From positions 45,249 through 109,248 of the forward strand of contig QZLH01000270.1 of the NCBI GenBank assembly GCA_003833135.1: a stretch of DNA of 64,000 bases. The letters run 5' to 3'. The stretch is from Oehlia diaphana. Its lineage: Eukaryota; Glomeromycota; Glomeromycetes; Glomerales; Glomeraceae. Shown piece after piece: positions 43,601 to 56,000 of the stretch. The translations under genes were made by a program, and so were the position numbers. The notes under the pieces were generated by a model. It was not told the origin of the DNA and searched no databases. It worked only from the letters and a program-made list of their open reading frames with translations. Position 1 is the first letter of the stretch, and the number at the start of each line of letters is the position of its first letter.

Positions 43601-45735
43601 CTTTTTTTTCTTCATTGCTTATTAGTTCCGACTAACTATTTTGAATCTAACAATTGATCACCGTGTTACTTTATTTTATGACACATTTTTTAAAAGTTAC
43701 ACAATTAATTTTGGTTCTTTGTCTGGAATTTATTTTATTTTTTATTACCGAAATATTGGTTATTTCTGCCCAGTAAAATAAATAGTATAGTATTAATTGG
43801 AACTTTTGGAACGGTACACACGGGGATAATCCGGAGATCAAAGATTTGGTTAATCGAAATTTCGGCGACCAGTTCTTGGTTATTATTAATACACTGCATA
43901 ATTGCATATAATTATGAAACTAATTTAATTAAATTTTTAATATTCTTGTGAAAAAAGTACAATACTTAAAATCTTTGTTAAATAAAATTTTAATTTTCAA
44001 TTTACATTTATTTAAAGTTAGCACGTTTTATTAAGAAGAATATTATTCTTTCTTTTTTTTTTCATGTTCATTGTTCTTCATATATTAAAATAAGGAATGA
44101 TAATATTCGGATTTTATTCTGATTTTAGACCATCTCTTCAATTATTAGATGAAAGTTCTTAAATGTATAATAAAGAATAAATGAAAATTTCGATTATACA
44201 GTAATTCTTTAATCTAAGAAATCTTTATTTTTCGATCTAATTATCTAATTCGTTACATTATTACAGAAATTGTTATCATACTAAATGATAAATCTAAAAA
44301 GGAATACGAATGACATCAAAAAAATTTTTTTTTGGTTTATTTTTTATAAAATTTTACACCGCATATTTTTAATAATTTATTTATAATAATAAATAAATAT
44401 ATTTATAAATATTTTATTAAATTTAACATAAAATAAATTATTTTATCTTATTTTATTTTATCTTCATTTTTTATGTTTGATAAAAAAATTTTCTTTAAAG
44501 AGAATATTAAAACCGATTCTTAAAACTTTTCTATTAAAAAAAGTTAAATAATTATTCTCTTAATATGATTGAATGATAATAATATAATCATTATTTCATT
44601 ATTTCATTATTTCATGTTTTAAAATGTTTTAAACAAGTTCATACCATGTTATTCTCGAATTTACATAAAAGGAAAAAAAATAAAAAATATGGTAACATTT
44701 TTTTTTATACCTGAAACATAATTTATAACATTTAACCCAGGTGAATTAAGTGAATATTCGGGAAAAGGAAAGAGATGTTAATTAATTGAAACAAAAAATC
44801 CTATCACACGTAAGAGTCAGAATAGTTTAAAAAAATATATATATATATTATTTATATTGTATATAAATATATATATAAATATATATATATCAGATATATA
44901 TTCCGCATATTGACAACAATGCCCATGATACAAAGGAGCCACTTCTTTTTAGCTAATATTGCATATCGTGTAACCAACCTTGCCAAACATATTTAAGTAA
45001 TAGTCCATTTTTTTCGATATTAAACACCGCATTAATGTTTATTACCCAAATTAAACAATTTTTTATGTAACATACTAAATTTGGGTTATAGGTTCTTTTA
45101 CATTGGCGTGGTTTCATAATATAATTACTGCGGCATTAATTGTTTTATTTCTTCAATACTCAATATCATTTGCCGAGAATTTAAACCCGAAAGGAATTTT
45201 TTCATGTATTATCTTAAAATTTGTAGAAGAAAAAAAAAAACAATTATCATATTTTTTTTATGATTTTCTATTGTAATACCTATAAATAAAATAATATATA
45301 TATTTTTCATCAAAAAAAAACTCCCTTCTTTTGAAACAAATTTACCGATACACTATCCGAGTTTTTTTTTTTTTGTTACGTGTCACGAATTAACAATTAG
45401 ACAATATTATCCGTTTCAGGCAAAGAAACCGAAAATTTACATATTGTTGTTTTTTTATTTATAGACTTAATTTAAATTGAAGATCTGTACAATCCATATG
45501 TGGTAACCAAAAAAAAAATTTTTATATAAATATATCCACTTTTTTTCAACAAATTTTCGTTTTCCTCGTTAAAAATCTGTCGCAGAGCGCAGAATCATAT
45601 ATTAATAAAATTTTTAAATATATATATATATATATTTTATATATATATATAACTAATATTCTCTCTCTTTTTTTTTTTTTTTATAACATCAAATATTTCT
45701 CTCCCCTTCTCCAATTTATTTTTTAATTATTAAGA
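40678..45735. other. Five-kilobase gene desert
   Basis: I find no supported gene on either strand: the open frames are short and AT-biased. A strong hairpin lies at 41228-41271 (separate entry), and AT microsatellites lie at 44838-44895 and 45620-45650. The last 200 bases form the promoter of the metallopeptidase-like gene, with a CTCTCTCTTTTT pyrimidine stretch just upstream of its ATG. Confidence 0.4.
41228..41271. other. Strong imperfect hairpin
   Basis: GATGGGGG pairs with CCCCCATC at the outside and TATCGGTC with GACCGATA inside, with a TTC turn and a bulge GAATAGAGA-like stretch on the 5' side. It is by far the most stable foldback in the surrounding AT-rich desert. It could be a remnant of a structured RNA or a terminator-like signal; I do not recognise the family. 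Confidence 0.55.
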
Positions 45736-46959
45736 ATGCATATAAATAATAAATCCATTTTTTTATTCCCATTCTTATTATTGATTTTTAATCATATTCC
45801 TTCTATATCTTCACAATGTATAGAAACACCTTTATTCGGTAAAACACATAATAAGGCTTGTCCTCCTGTATCCGAATCACAAAAAAAACCTCTTAATAAG
45901 ATCACAAATTCATTAGTTAATGATGATGATAATTCTAATAGTATGATAAAGATAATGTTTACTTGTGATGAAAAGAGTACTCCAGAAACATGTAAAAAAG
46001 CAGATATAGCATTTAAAAATGCGGCAGCAATAGTTGAGAACACATTCGATTTAAAAGTTCCAATAACGGTCAATGCTAGTTTTGTAAAATTATGTGGTAC
46101 TTTCATAAAATGTACAGATGGTCAACCTGAACCTCTTGGAGCTGCTGCTCCTTCTAGGCTTCTTCCTATAAAAGATAATACTGATGGTGAAACAAGATTA
46201 TTTCCACAAGCTTTAGTAAAACAATTACAATTACCAAAACATCCAGAATTTTCCCCTGTTGATATTATAGCAGGTTTTAATTCTAATAGTAATACTTTTT
46301 GGTTCAGAGGTGATCCTCCAATTGGTAAAGAACAAGTAGATTTTGAAATAGTTTTGGTACATGAATTTTTACACGGTTTAGGTTTTATCACTTCTTGGGA
46401 TGATTATTTTAATGCTAATGCAAGTAGTTTAACTCCATCTCCATCATTTATTTTCACTAATCCGGAAGAAATTGATGGAATAAAGGAAGGTCCTATTACA
46501 TTTACCGGTTTTGAGGAATATATTTTGGATAGACTTTTAGTATTAACAAAAGACAATTCTTCTCTTACACCTATTACCAAAAAAATAAATGATTTTGTCC
46601 CTCTTAATACCAAATTCGATAATCAAAAAGCTTTCCTTGATGCTTTTACTAAATCTCCTGTATATAAAGAGACCGAAATAATGTTTAAAAATGCAATTAC
46701 TAGAGGTTCAGTTGCAATTAGATTAGATGATGGTGAAAATGTTATAATTGAAACCGGTTTGGTACCTTATAAACCTGGTTCAACTTTTAGTCATGTTGAT
46801 TTTGATGCTTTTGGTAATACTACCGATTTCTTGATGAGATTTAAAGCTCCTCGTCAAGTTATTCTTGATGATTTATCATCTATCAATGGTGATCCCGAAT
46901 ATACAAATCCAATTGGTCCAAAAACTATTAGTATATTTAAATCTCTTGGGTAATTATTA

Positions 46960-46991
<32 letters not shown>

Positions 46992-47252
46992 TTATTTTAT
47001 TTTTAACGTGAAAAACTAAATCAATTTTTTTTATTATTTTTTTTTAGATACCCTATGAAAGAAAATTCTGGTACCTTTAAAATAATTTCCAATCAAAATC
47101 AAGATTCCTTGACAAAACCATCTCAAAATTCTAATAAAACAAAATTAACAAATGAACAACAACAACAACAAACTAATAACGCATTTACCATTACAACGAA
47201 CACTTTATTATTATTTTTATCATCATTCCTTATTTCAAATTTATTACTTTAA
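45736..47252 (+). CDS. Secreted, probably GPI-anchored, HExxH metallopeptidase-like protein
   Basis: Two exons (45736-46949 and 47048-47252; intron with an ATT microsatellite) join in frame to 472 residues. Residues 1-27 are a signal peptide (LFPFLLLIFNHIPSISS, then QC). The central motif VLVHEFLHGLGFITSW (about residue 210) is a zinc-binding HExxH followed by GLGF. In metzincins (HExxHxxGxxH/D) the third ligand would fall on the Thr, so that ligand is missing or supplied elsewhere. Paired cysteines and several N-x-S/T sites fit extracellular maturation. The second exon encodes an Asn/Gln/Thr-rich linker and a hydrophobic C-terminus (TLLLFLSSFLISNLLL), which resembles a GPI-attachment signal, so the protein is probably held at the plasma membrane or wall. 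Substrate unknown. A role in wall remodelling or host contact is inference only. Confidence 0.8.
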
Positions 47253-47360
47253 TAATTGATTTTGTAACAATGATTGAAAAAAAAGTAGTTTTTTTTTTCT
47301 TTTTACAATAGAAATTACAAATGACAATGCAAAGGACAATGCAAATTAACTTACTTACTT

Positions 47361-47391
<31 letters not shown>

Positions 47392-47674
47392 TTTTTTTTA
47401 TTCGGTGTTTTAAAAAGGGGGGAGTATATTTTATTTTAGATAAAAAAAAAAGCCTTTAAAGTGTTATTACACTAATTTTTTTTTAAGATTTTCATTATGT
47501 AATTTTATCTTCTTTTTTCTTTGTATAATTTCTTTATAATAATAATTTTTTTGAATAATAATTTTTTAAATAAATATATATATATACACAACATATATAT
47601 ATATGTAATATGTATACAATATATATATATATATATGTATATTATATATCTGATCGATTTTAAATAAAAGAAAA

Positions 47675-47727
<53 letters not shown>

Positions 47728-47769
47728 TTAAAAAAAAAAAAAAATTTCAACATTTTTTTTTTTTTTTTT
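47253..47769. other. Low-complexity 3' flank
   Basis: Contains ACTT and CTTT microsatellites (47352-47395), AT runs (47575-47650), and long poly-A and poly-T leading into the assembly gap. Confidence 0.5.
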
Positions 47770-47888
47770 NNNNNNNNNNNNNNNNNNNNNNNNNNNNNNN
47801 NNNNNNNNNNNNNNNNNNNNNNNNNNNNNNNNNNNNNNNNNNNNNNNNNNNNNNNNNNNNNNNNNNNNNNNNNNNNNNNNNNNNNNNN
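47770..47888. other. Assembly gap (119 N)
   Basis: A run of N flanked on the left by homopolymer A and T and on the right by the start of a tandem-array region. The gap probably reflects unresolved repeats. Confidence 0.99.
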
Positions 47889-48009
47889 TATTTTTAGACC
47901 ATTCAATAAAGTATAGTTCTCCTCTAGTGGTAAAAAATTAAAAAATTGAATTATATGATATTGATATCATAAAAAACCTTTAATATTGGCATTTGAATTG
48001 ATGAATTGA

Positions 48010-48490
48010 CCTAAAGAAAAAAAGCAAAAGGAACGTTAATGACATTCCCAAAGACAAAAAAATTCTGAAAATACTCTCCCCCAACTTACCTATATGAAAT
48101 CCAAATCCAGGAGTCCCCTAAAGAAAAAAAGCAAAAGGAACATTAATGACGTTCCTAAAGACAAAAAAAAAACAAAAATAACTTCCCAACTTACTTTAAT
48201 AGCCCAAGCTGAAATCTAGGTCTGGGAAGGGTGTCACCTACAGAAAAAAAGCAAAAGGAATGTTAATGACGTTCCCAAAGACAAAAAAACCCAAAAATAC
48301 TCTCCCCAACTTACATTTATAGCCCAAGCCGAAATTGAGTTCCAGGCAGGTGTCCCCTAAAGAAATGAAGTAAAGGAATGTTTAGTGACGTTCCAAGACA
48401 AAAGAAAAAGAAATTTACACTTACCTTTCGAAATTCAAGCCATCCAAGTCGTTCTGAAGTCCAAGTCCAAGTCCATCCTAAAGAAAAAAA
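48010..48490 (-). repeat. Intron-like tandem array, minus strand (4-5 units)
   Basis: Units of about 118 bases on the minus strand read: donor GTAAGTTGGGGAGAGTATTT, a T-rich run with TTTGTCTTTGGG, the inverted repeat GGAACGTCATTAACGTTCC (with small variants), then CTTTTGCTTTTTTTCTTTAG (acceptor), then a mini-exon of 28-45 bases such as GGGACTCCTGGATTTGGATT ending TATAG. The loop of the inverted repeat holds a CATTAAC branch-like motif. This is the best conserved of the arrays. Its left side lies close to the assembly gap, so more copies may be missing from the assembly. Confidence 0.75.
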
Positions 48491-51249
48491 GGTGTTTTTT
48501 TTTTAAAAAAAAAAAAAATTTGTTAAAAAAAAAAAAAAAATTTCATCGTTTTTTTTTTTTTTTTTTTTGACCAATCGAAAATATCGAAATATATAAATTT
48601 GGAAAAAAATAATAAATTATATATAAACAAAATCTTCAAATGAATGATCGATTAAAAATTTCGATTATCCATTTTATTTTTTTTTAAGGTTGGACCAATA
48701 AAGGAAAAAAAAAAAAAAAGGAATTTAACATTTCCCCCCTTTATTTTCATTAAATTGGTGTAACACACTCAACTTTTTATAATTACGATATTTGGTTAAT
48801 AAAATTATTTGTAAAAAAAGAAAAAAAAAAAAATTCTATTATAAATTTACCAAAAAATAAATAAATAAAATATATAAAACATAAAATAATAAAATATATA
48901 TATATATTGTATATATTTTTTGTTTAAAAAAAAAAATGTTCGAAAAAAAATGGGTACAAATAATAATTATGAACCAATTACCTAAACATGATAATCTTCC
49001 GAAATTCTAAAAAATGATTTCCTCAGATCCTAATTTATCTATGACATAATTATTTATCAGAAAGAATAATCAATCGGTCAATATATTTGTATAATCGGCA
49101 TGTATTTATATATTAGTTTAGAACTATTGTCATGTGGAACATAATAAAATGCGTAACACGTATAACCAATGTACGCACACACGCATCGCACGCATCACAC
49201 GCTTCTCACGCTTCTAGGTGAAAAAGGTGAAAACCTATATAAAAAATTTAACCCTTATCAACTATCGAAAAAAAGAGAAAGAACGGATTTTGTAAAATTA
49301 TGGAGGATATTTTCATTTCCGTGGGCTGGCCGGCTGAAATAATAAGTAAGTTAGCCGCTCAACTTCGCTGCTCATTGTCAGCCAGATCGGCCGGTCATTC
49401 GGTCAAAGCGGCAGAATTTGGACATCAAGCGTTAGGGCGTTAACTTTGCGTAACGTGATAAATTTCACGTTCACATGATCTACTACGTTGATGTCATATG
49501 AATGATATGATTGGTTAAAATCACGTGAAATTTTCGATGCCCGGGAACAGGGTTGTGATTATAGTGTCCCAACTCCCAAGGATTTTTTAATGCCCCAGAC
49601 TCCAAGATAATTGTCTCAATTACGTAAAATAAGTTAACGAAAACAAAGTAACGCTTCTGGTAGTGGAGATTTATCAGAGCAATCGACCCCTAGAGGAACT
49701 AAACGTGAAATCTTTTAAATTATGATATTCCTATCAATGTGAATTATTTAACTTGTCTCACTGTAATAACCCATATTTTTATTAAAATAGGATCAGGATA
49801 TCCTTAATTACATTTTAATAAATATGACCCAGACATTAAAAGTTCTTGACCAAGGACTTGGACTGTCCCAGACTGTCCCATCCAAGGACATGCCCTCAAG
49901 AAGTTACGTAATTATTAATTATGTTATGAGGGTACAACGTTCTTTATGCAAATATGACACGAGATCTGTTACAGATCTATCAGTGATATGTTAAAATGTA
50001 TTACCCAGATTATAATTTATGTTTGATAAATGCGATGATTATTTTTGGCCGGTTAACAGTTGACAATTCTTACTACTAAATTGAACACCATCATTATTTC
50101 CTCTATACTCTATAGTAATTAATAACACATTTAATATGCGATTGTAATTTTTTTCCATAAAAATACAGTATTTGCTAATTTGCCAATGGAAATTTACAAT
50201 GTCCTTGATGATTTTAACTATCATATTCTCGTCATGCATGTGTGCAGTAATATATAAATAGATTCAATATATTTTTATGATTCAATCGAATTCTTTAGGT
50301 ACTTTGATTTAATTGCTATCGTCAGTTTATAACCCAGTAATTTTTATTTTGGTCGTATATCTTAACAATCTCATATTAACATAATAATAAAATTATTAGA
50401 TAGTAGCGAAGATTTATTTATGAACGGCCCCATCAAATTAATAATATTATTAGTGAATGAATTTCAACTATTAGTCTAATGTGGATTAGACCGACCAATT
50501 ATTTGGTTTTAATCATCCGAAAACTATTTATTAAAAATATAAGATTATGCATTAAAGTTTGATAAAATAATACTCAAAATATTCATTATTGATATATAAT
50601 TTCAACGTAGTTAAGTTAAATATTTATCATTATTAGATTTTTTGTTGGAAATACAATTTCTTAAAAAATATTATATATTAAAAATATAATGTTCTTACAT
50701 GCTTATATGTGTTTAAGTAGGATATTTATGAGAAAGAATCTAAAGAATTTTTTCTTTTCTATAAAGATTGTATTTCACGAAAAAAATTGTCAATATATTA
50801 TATACGATATATTATCCTATATATTTTCTAATTTGTTTTTGGAGAATCTTGTAATACGATGATCGCTACGACCTATTATAGACATGTGCTTTATTATCAT
50901 ATACAGGTTATACGTTCATATACATTCATACACAAAATTTACATTTACTTTTTAAGTATTTAGCAAGTCAATTATAAAGATGAACACGAAAAAAAAATAT
51001 GATTTTTTTTCAAAAAAAAAAAAGCTAGTTCAATAGGAATGTAATCTACCTTGTATCTATAATTAAAAAGGGAAAAAGAAAACAACAAAATAAAAAAGAA
51101 AAAAAAGAAAAACAAAATATAAAGAAAAACTCCCATAATTGAAAAGCTTTATTTATCTATAAGAGTAAAATCTATATTCCAGTTCATATCTTCAACCTCT
51201 TCAACCACCATATATATATAGTACACTTTAGAATTACCCTGATTAATAG
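48491..51249. other. Intergenic with a GC-richer patch
   Basis: 48500-48960 is homopolymer-rich. 49165-49215 holds repeated CACGC(A/T)TC motifs, and 49320-49560 is unusually GC-rich for this window (GGGCTGGCCGGCTG, GATCGGCCGGTCATTCGG, GATGCCCGGGAAC) with two CACGTGA-type dyads. 49555-49900 repeats GTCCCA and CCAAGGA(C/T) motifs. I could not resolve a gene or element boundary. Confidence 0.4.
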
Positions 51250-53089
51250 CCATAATTGAATAGGAAGTGTGCCAAACGTTAAGACGCTTATTATACATAC
51301 CCTACAAAATTTACAAAGTTTTTTAATCACTATCACCTCATACTATATGAGGTTTACCACCCTGTTAATTATGCCTAAGCAGGGAACCCCAGGACACCCA
51401 TATGGCCATCATAGGATCTATGGTAAATGGACTCATATAGTATTCAATAATAACAACTAAATAAGTGACATAGGGGGATATGTGTCATTTTCAACGGGAC
51501 CACAGCCTGCCCTTCCATATGAATCAGCTTGGGGATCACCTATATGGCATCATTGTAGCTACGACTTTGTGCATGAAGCAGATGGCTACTAGCCTGTAGC
51601 ATATGGTACGTACTACGAGCACATAAACCCCTATGTCAATCATAACAGTTCACCATCCGGAAGACTTTCAGTGAACCCTGCAGTGCACACCTACATATAC
51701 GTCCATCTGGCAAACTATTATAATTTATACTTACCACTTAATGATGTGTCCTAGCCTCAAATAACAGCTCTAGTCTGTCCTTTAAATATCAAATTTGGCG
51801 TCATCTTGATAGTCTTAAAAGTACTATTTTCATTGATTTTAGTCAACCTGCCTAAAGAAAATCGAAAGAAACTAAATGTGAAGGTAATATATATAGTGCC
51901 TTGACAGGGCAGAAAAGCATAAAAAAGGACCACAAAATCGTCTATACTGACAGGATGGTTTCTAATATATTTTTTACCTAAAAAACAAGTTTCCAAGAGA
52001 AACTTGTTACCTATATGTTGTCTGAAGGCAGTCCCGCACAATAAACGCAATACATACCTATGACGGATACCACTGGTTTTGTATTTTTTTTACGACATTT
52101 TTTTGCTTGTTTGATGTATGTTGCCCTAACCTTTGACTAGACCTAGATAGGGACACCTAGATAGGGACTTTATTGTGTGAAAAATAAGTTAAAGGTGGGT
52201 TACCTTTCTTCTGAAGGATAGAGGAATGAGAGATGTGTGATTAAAAAAAGAAAAAGGACTGCATAGGACCTCAAAAAAAGGGAAGAGAAAAAGATGAGAA
52301 AGGGAAGAGGAAAATAAATATATTTTTTTTTGTTATACAAGCTTTGATATCAATGATATCAATGGTTCTTGCGGACATATAATCATGATTAAGTAATACA
52401 TAATCAATTAAAAAGTCACAAAAAAAAATACGTGTACGAGTAAAATGCAGACACGTTGTAGCATTGTAGCGTTGTATATGTAAATAAAAGGGATTCAAAA
52501 ATTAATACTAATAATATTTTATACTAAAAATTTTTATTTCCAACTACCTGATGTATTCGTATTGTACATTACAAAATTTTTTTGACAAATTTATACTGTA
52601 ATTTATCTATCTATCTATCTATCTATTTAACTTTCAACAACCTATAATATAAGCCTTGATACGCAGTATATCATTAGTACATATTTTGATATCATTTTGG
52701 AATTTTATTAGGTTGATAATCATATATATCAGTATGAAAATTAAAGGTAAAGGGAAATTACGTAATCATTAATTAGTATAGTTTACCTTTTCTAAAAAAT
52801 GTTAAAATAACTTGAAAACTGTAGTTAACAGCTTCTGAGAACTTCAACTTTCAACTTGTGGTAAAAAAAAGTTTTATTATTTAGTAAAGTTTTCGTTAAA
52901 ATAGCAAAAAAGTGACTTTACTTTTTTCTTATGAACGCAATTTTTTTTTATAAACGAAACCATACTAAGAAAAACTGCAGAGCATTACATAATAACCTAA
53001 AAAAAAATAGTTTATTTATATGTCATTATGTATAAATAAAAGATTTTCATATATTAGTAAATAATGATTTATTTTTATTATATTAGATA
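51250..53089. other. Intergenic of mixed composition, no certain gene
   Basis: 51330-52150 has a higher GC content than its neighbours and may be an old insertion. Short open frames at 51269-51460 (+), 51757-52050 (-) and 52271-52498 (-) lack recognisable features. On the minus strand 51978-52010 is a 33-base GTAACAAGTTTC...TTTTTTAG hairpin resembling a single intron-like unit. An (ATCT)n microsatellite lies at 52604-52625. Confidence 0.35.
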
Positions 53090-56000
53090 ATGTTTTTTAA
53101 ATGGTACACAGCACTTGTTATGCAAGATTCTAATAATCGAAAAGCTTTTAAACGAACAAATGGCAGTTGGATAATATTTGATTATTCTTCTGGCCTTCAT
53201 GATTTGGATTTACATAATAAATTAAAGGCATTTGATTTCACTTCTGAAGTAACAAAAAATGTCTTTGTTGCTAAAGAAAAAAATCATGATGCTGGTTACC
53301 TATTTCTTTGCAATCAAGAGGGAGTGGATCATCCATTAATACCATTATTACCTGCAGAGTTTAATTTTTCTTTTATATAAATCGCCATTAACAATATTAT
53401 GTTTTAATGCTTACAGGTAAAAAATGATTCAAGTTGTCAATTTTAGAAAGTAATAATCAGAACATCATATGTTAATAATAGAAAGGTACAAGGCTTTAAA
53501 CAAGTTGCATTTCATTATATGTTAAAGAAAAAACAATTTACTTTCAAAACAGAACCATTAAAATACTAAAAGAAAAAGTTACTTTAAAAAATAAAACAGA
53601 TACTAGTGTATTTACAAATAATAAAAAGGAAATTCAAAAACTGGTAGAAAATGAAGTTGAAGAAAAAATACTTGGATCAACTATTTTTTTGAGTACTTCA
53701 CATTATCTTTCCATCCTTCTTTCATTACCTTATTCTAATGATTGTCATAATATTATAATATCAAACTGAACAATTTATACTACAGTAGTAAAGTTCAATT
53801 TAACATGTATTTATTAAATATCTTCTTTGCAAAACATCAATGCAATATTTAAACAAAAATTTAGAAGTAAAATATTCTCATTTAATTGTGGGAGCAACAC
53901 TTGCCGGTGGGATGAATAGAAATTCCTTTCAAACTGCATTAGTGTCAATTGGAGTAACAAACCAATGTAGCAAATGATCTTACCATAATTATCAGAATCA
54001 CATGTATAAACCCATTATTAAAAGCACAAAACAAAGTAGTTAAACTATTTACTTGAAATTTATGATCATTTGGAAGAAATCTATTTACCAGGATAAGAAA
54101 AAGTGTAACCTATAGGTTTTGATTGCTCATGATCATATTCTCACAGTACATATCAAGCCAGTAGAGAATTTTCATATTTAGGAGATATTCCTGGTATGTA
54201 GAACTAGCAATATGATTCAATCAAACAAACTAACTAAATCTAAATCTACTTTTAGGTTATAATTATTAGCATGTAATTGCATTCTATACAATGGAAAATT
54301 CTTGTTCAGTAAAATATGATGATTTTTCAAAAATTGTGTATAAAAGAAATTTGATGGAACTTCTAGATAGGGATTGGAATTGATAATTGAATCAAAATTG
54401 AATCTTATTTGTTAAAAAGAAAATTGAAATTAAGCAAAAAAATTAACATAAATTGCATTCAAAATTAAAATACATAATTTAAAATATTTTCAAAAAAGAC
54501 AAATTGATTGATAATGGCCTTTAAAACTTAAAAATGATAAAATGATCGCAATAATAATGTTATAGTAATTTACAATTAGGTATTAGTAACGATATATAAT
54601 TTCTTAATAGATGTTACAATTTTCATTCAGAATTTATATATTTACTAATCATGAAATTAATTTTCAAAGCTTAAAATGTATTATCTTTTAAGAAACAAAA
54701 AATCAAATTTACAAAGATTTGATAATTGATTCTCATTCCTACTTCTAGGTAAATGAAGCATGTAATCTTACTTGCATTATTTTTTTTTTTTTTTTTATTA
54801 TCTTTATTATAAATGTGATCATATCTTATTGTAATCACGCTTACTTATATATCAGTACAAAACTTAGAAAATAAGATTAATAATATATATATAAGAATCT
54901 TACTTGTATTATTAAATGATATAATGCTGATTTTAAAGAAAACTGATTTTATTCTACACATATATATAAATGGTAATCTTAAGACTAACAGAATTCTGAT
55001 ATGTATTTCTGTAGTAAGTTGTATATTTACTGATTTAAAGCATATTAGTAAAAATATTCAAAAAAATCTAAGCAAGCAACAATTCTTTCATATAATTTTA
55101 ACTTACTTTCATTATTAATATTTTATAAAATATTAATAGTTAAAAAACAATATTCATAATGGCATTCTTTTGAATAACATATAATAAAGTATTTCAACTC
55201 CTATGTGTTTAATGCTGGTCTTTGAAGAAAAAATAATTAAAATAATACATCAACTGATAACCACTTGCCAAATTGAATTATTCTATGACAGATGGCTTAA
55301 AGTAAATAAAAATATTTGATTATTCTAAAATTAATTGTTACTTGTTCAATCATTTTACAAATATGTGATATATGAGAAAACAAGATATGTATAAATAGAA
55401 GGTTTAATTAAGCATTCACTTGATAATTATAATATATGTTAGAATGATATTTGCTGATTAAAAGATAATTCAAAATTACAGTTATAAGGCCCAACTCTAA
55501 AAAATTATATTCAAGCTAAAATAGATAATTTTAGAAATATTATTACAACAATTTTTTACATATCAGTTGGCCAAGATATTATAACTACACTTCATACCTC
55601 TTATAATGAAACATATAACAGGAAAATTCTGAAATATTTGGATAAGCAAATTGATTATTAAGCTTTATACAATACTTAGCAAGCATTAGCTATGGTTGAT
55701 TAAAATGATAAATTAGATACAATGATATCAAAAGTCTATATAGTAGCTATTGGAATGGATTTTTTATATTTTGATATATGCAATATATTAAAATTTGTTT
55801 AGAAAAGATCTTAACAGATTATTAAAAATCATAGTGCAATTTAACAAAAAAATGAAGCAAGGAAAGAACAGTATATGAGTGGAAGAAAAGAACTTGCTAG
55901 CTTTAATTTTGATAAAGTAATTATAATATTTTTTTATTTAATTTGTAAGATTTGATAATAAATAAGTAATTTATTATAGGAATTGATATTTTATAAAAGT

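Noticed and set aside
45792..46613. Three antisense frames within the metallopeptidase-like gene
   Set aside because: They are shadows of a well-supported coding exon on the other strand.
47505..47906. A 133-codon minus-strand frame
   Set aside because: It runs through the N gap and homopolymer Lys/Phe; no real sequence supports it.
49555..49900. A transposon bounded by GTCCCAACTCCCAAGGA and TCCAAGGACATGCCC
   Set aside because: The motifs are direct rather than inverted when aligned, and no duplication or coding content supports an element.
51269..52498. Small protein genes in the moderately GC-rich patch
   Set aside because: Frames are short, lack domains and lack convincing splice continuation; the composition alone does not support genes.
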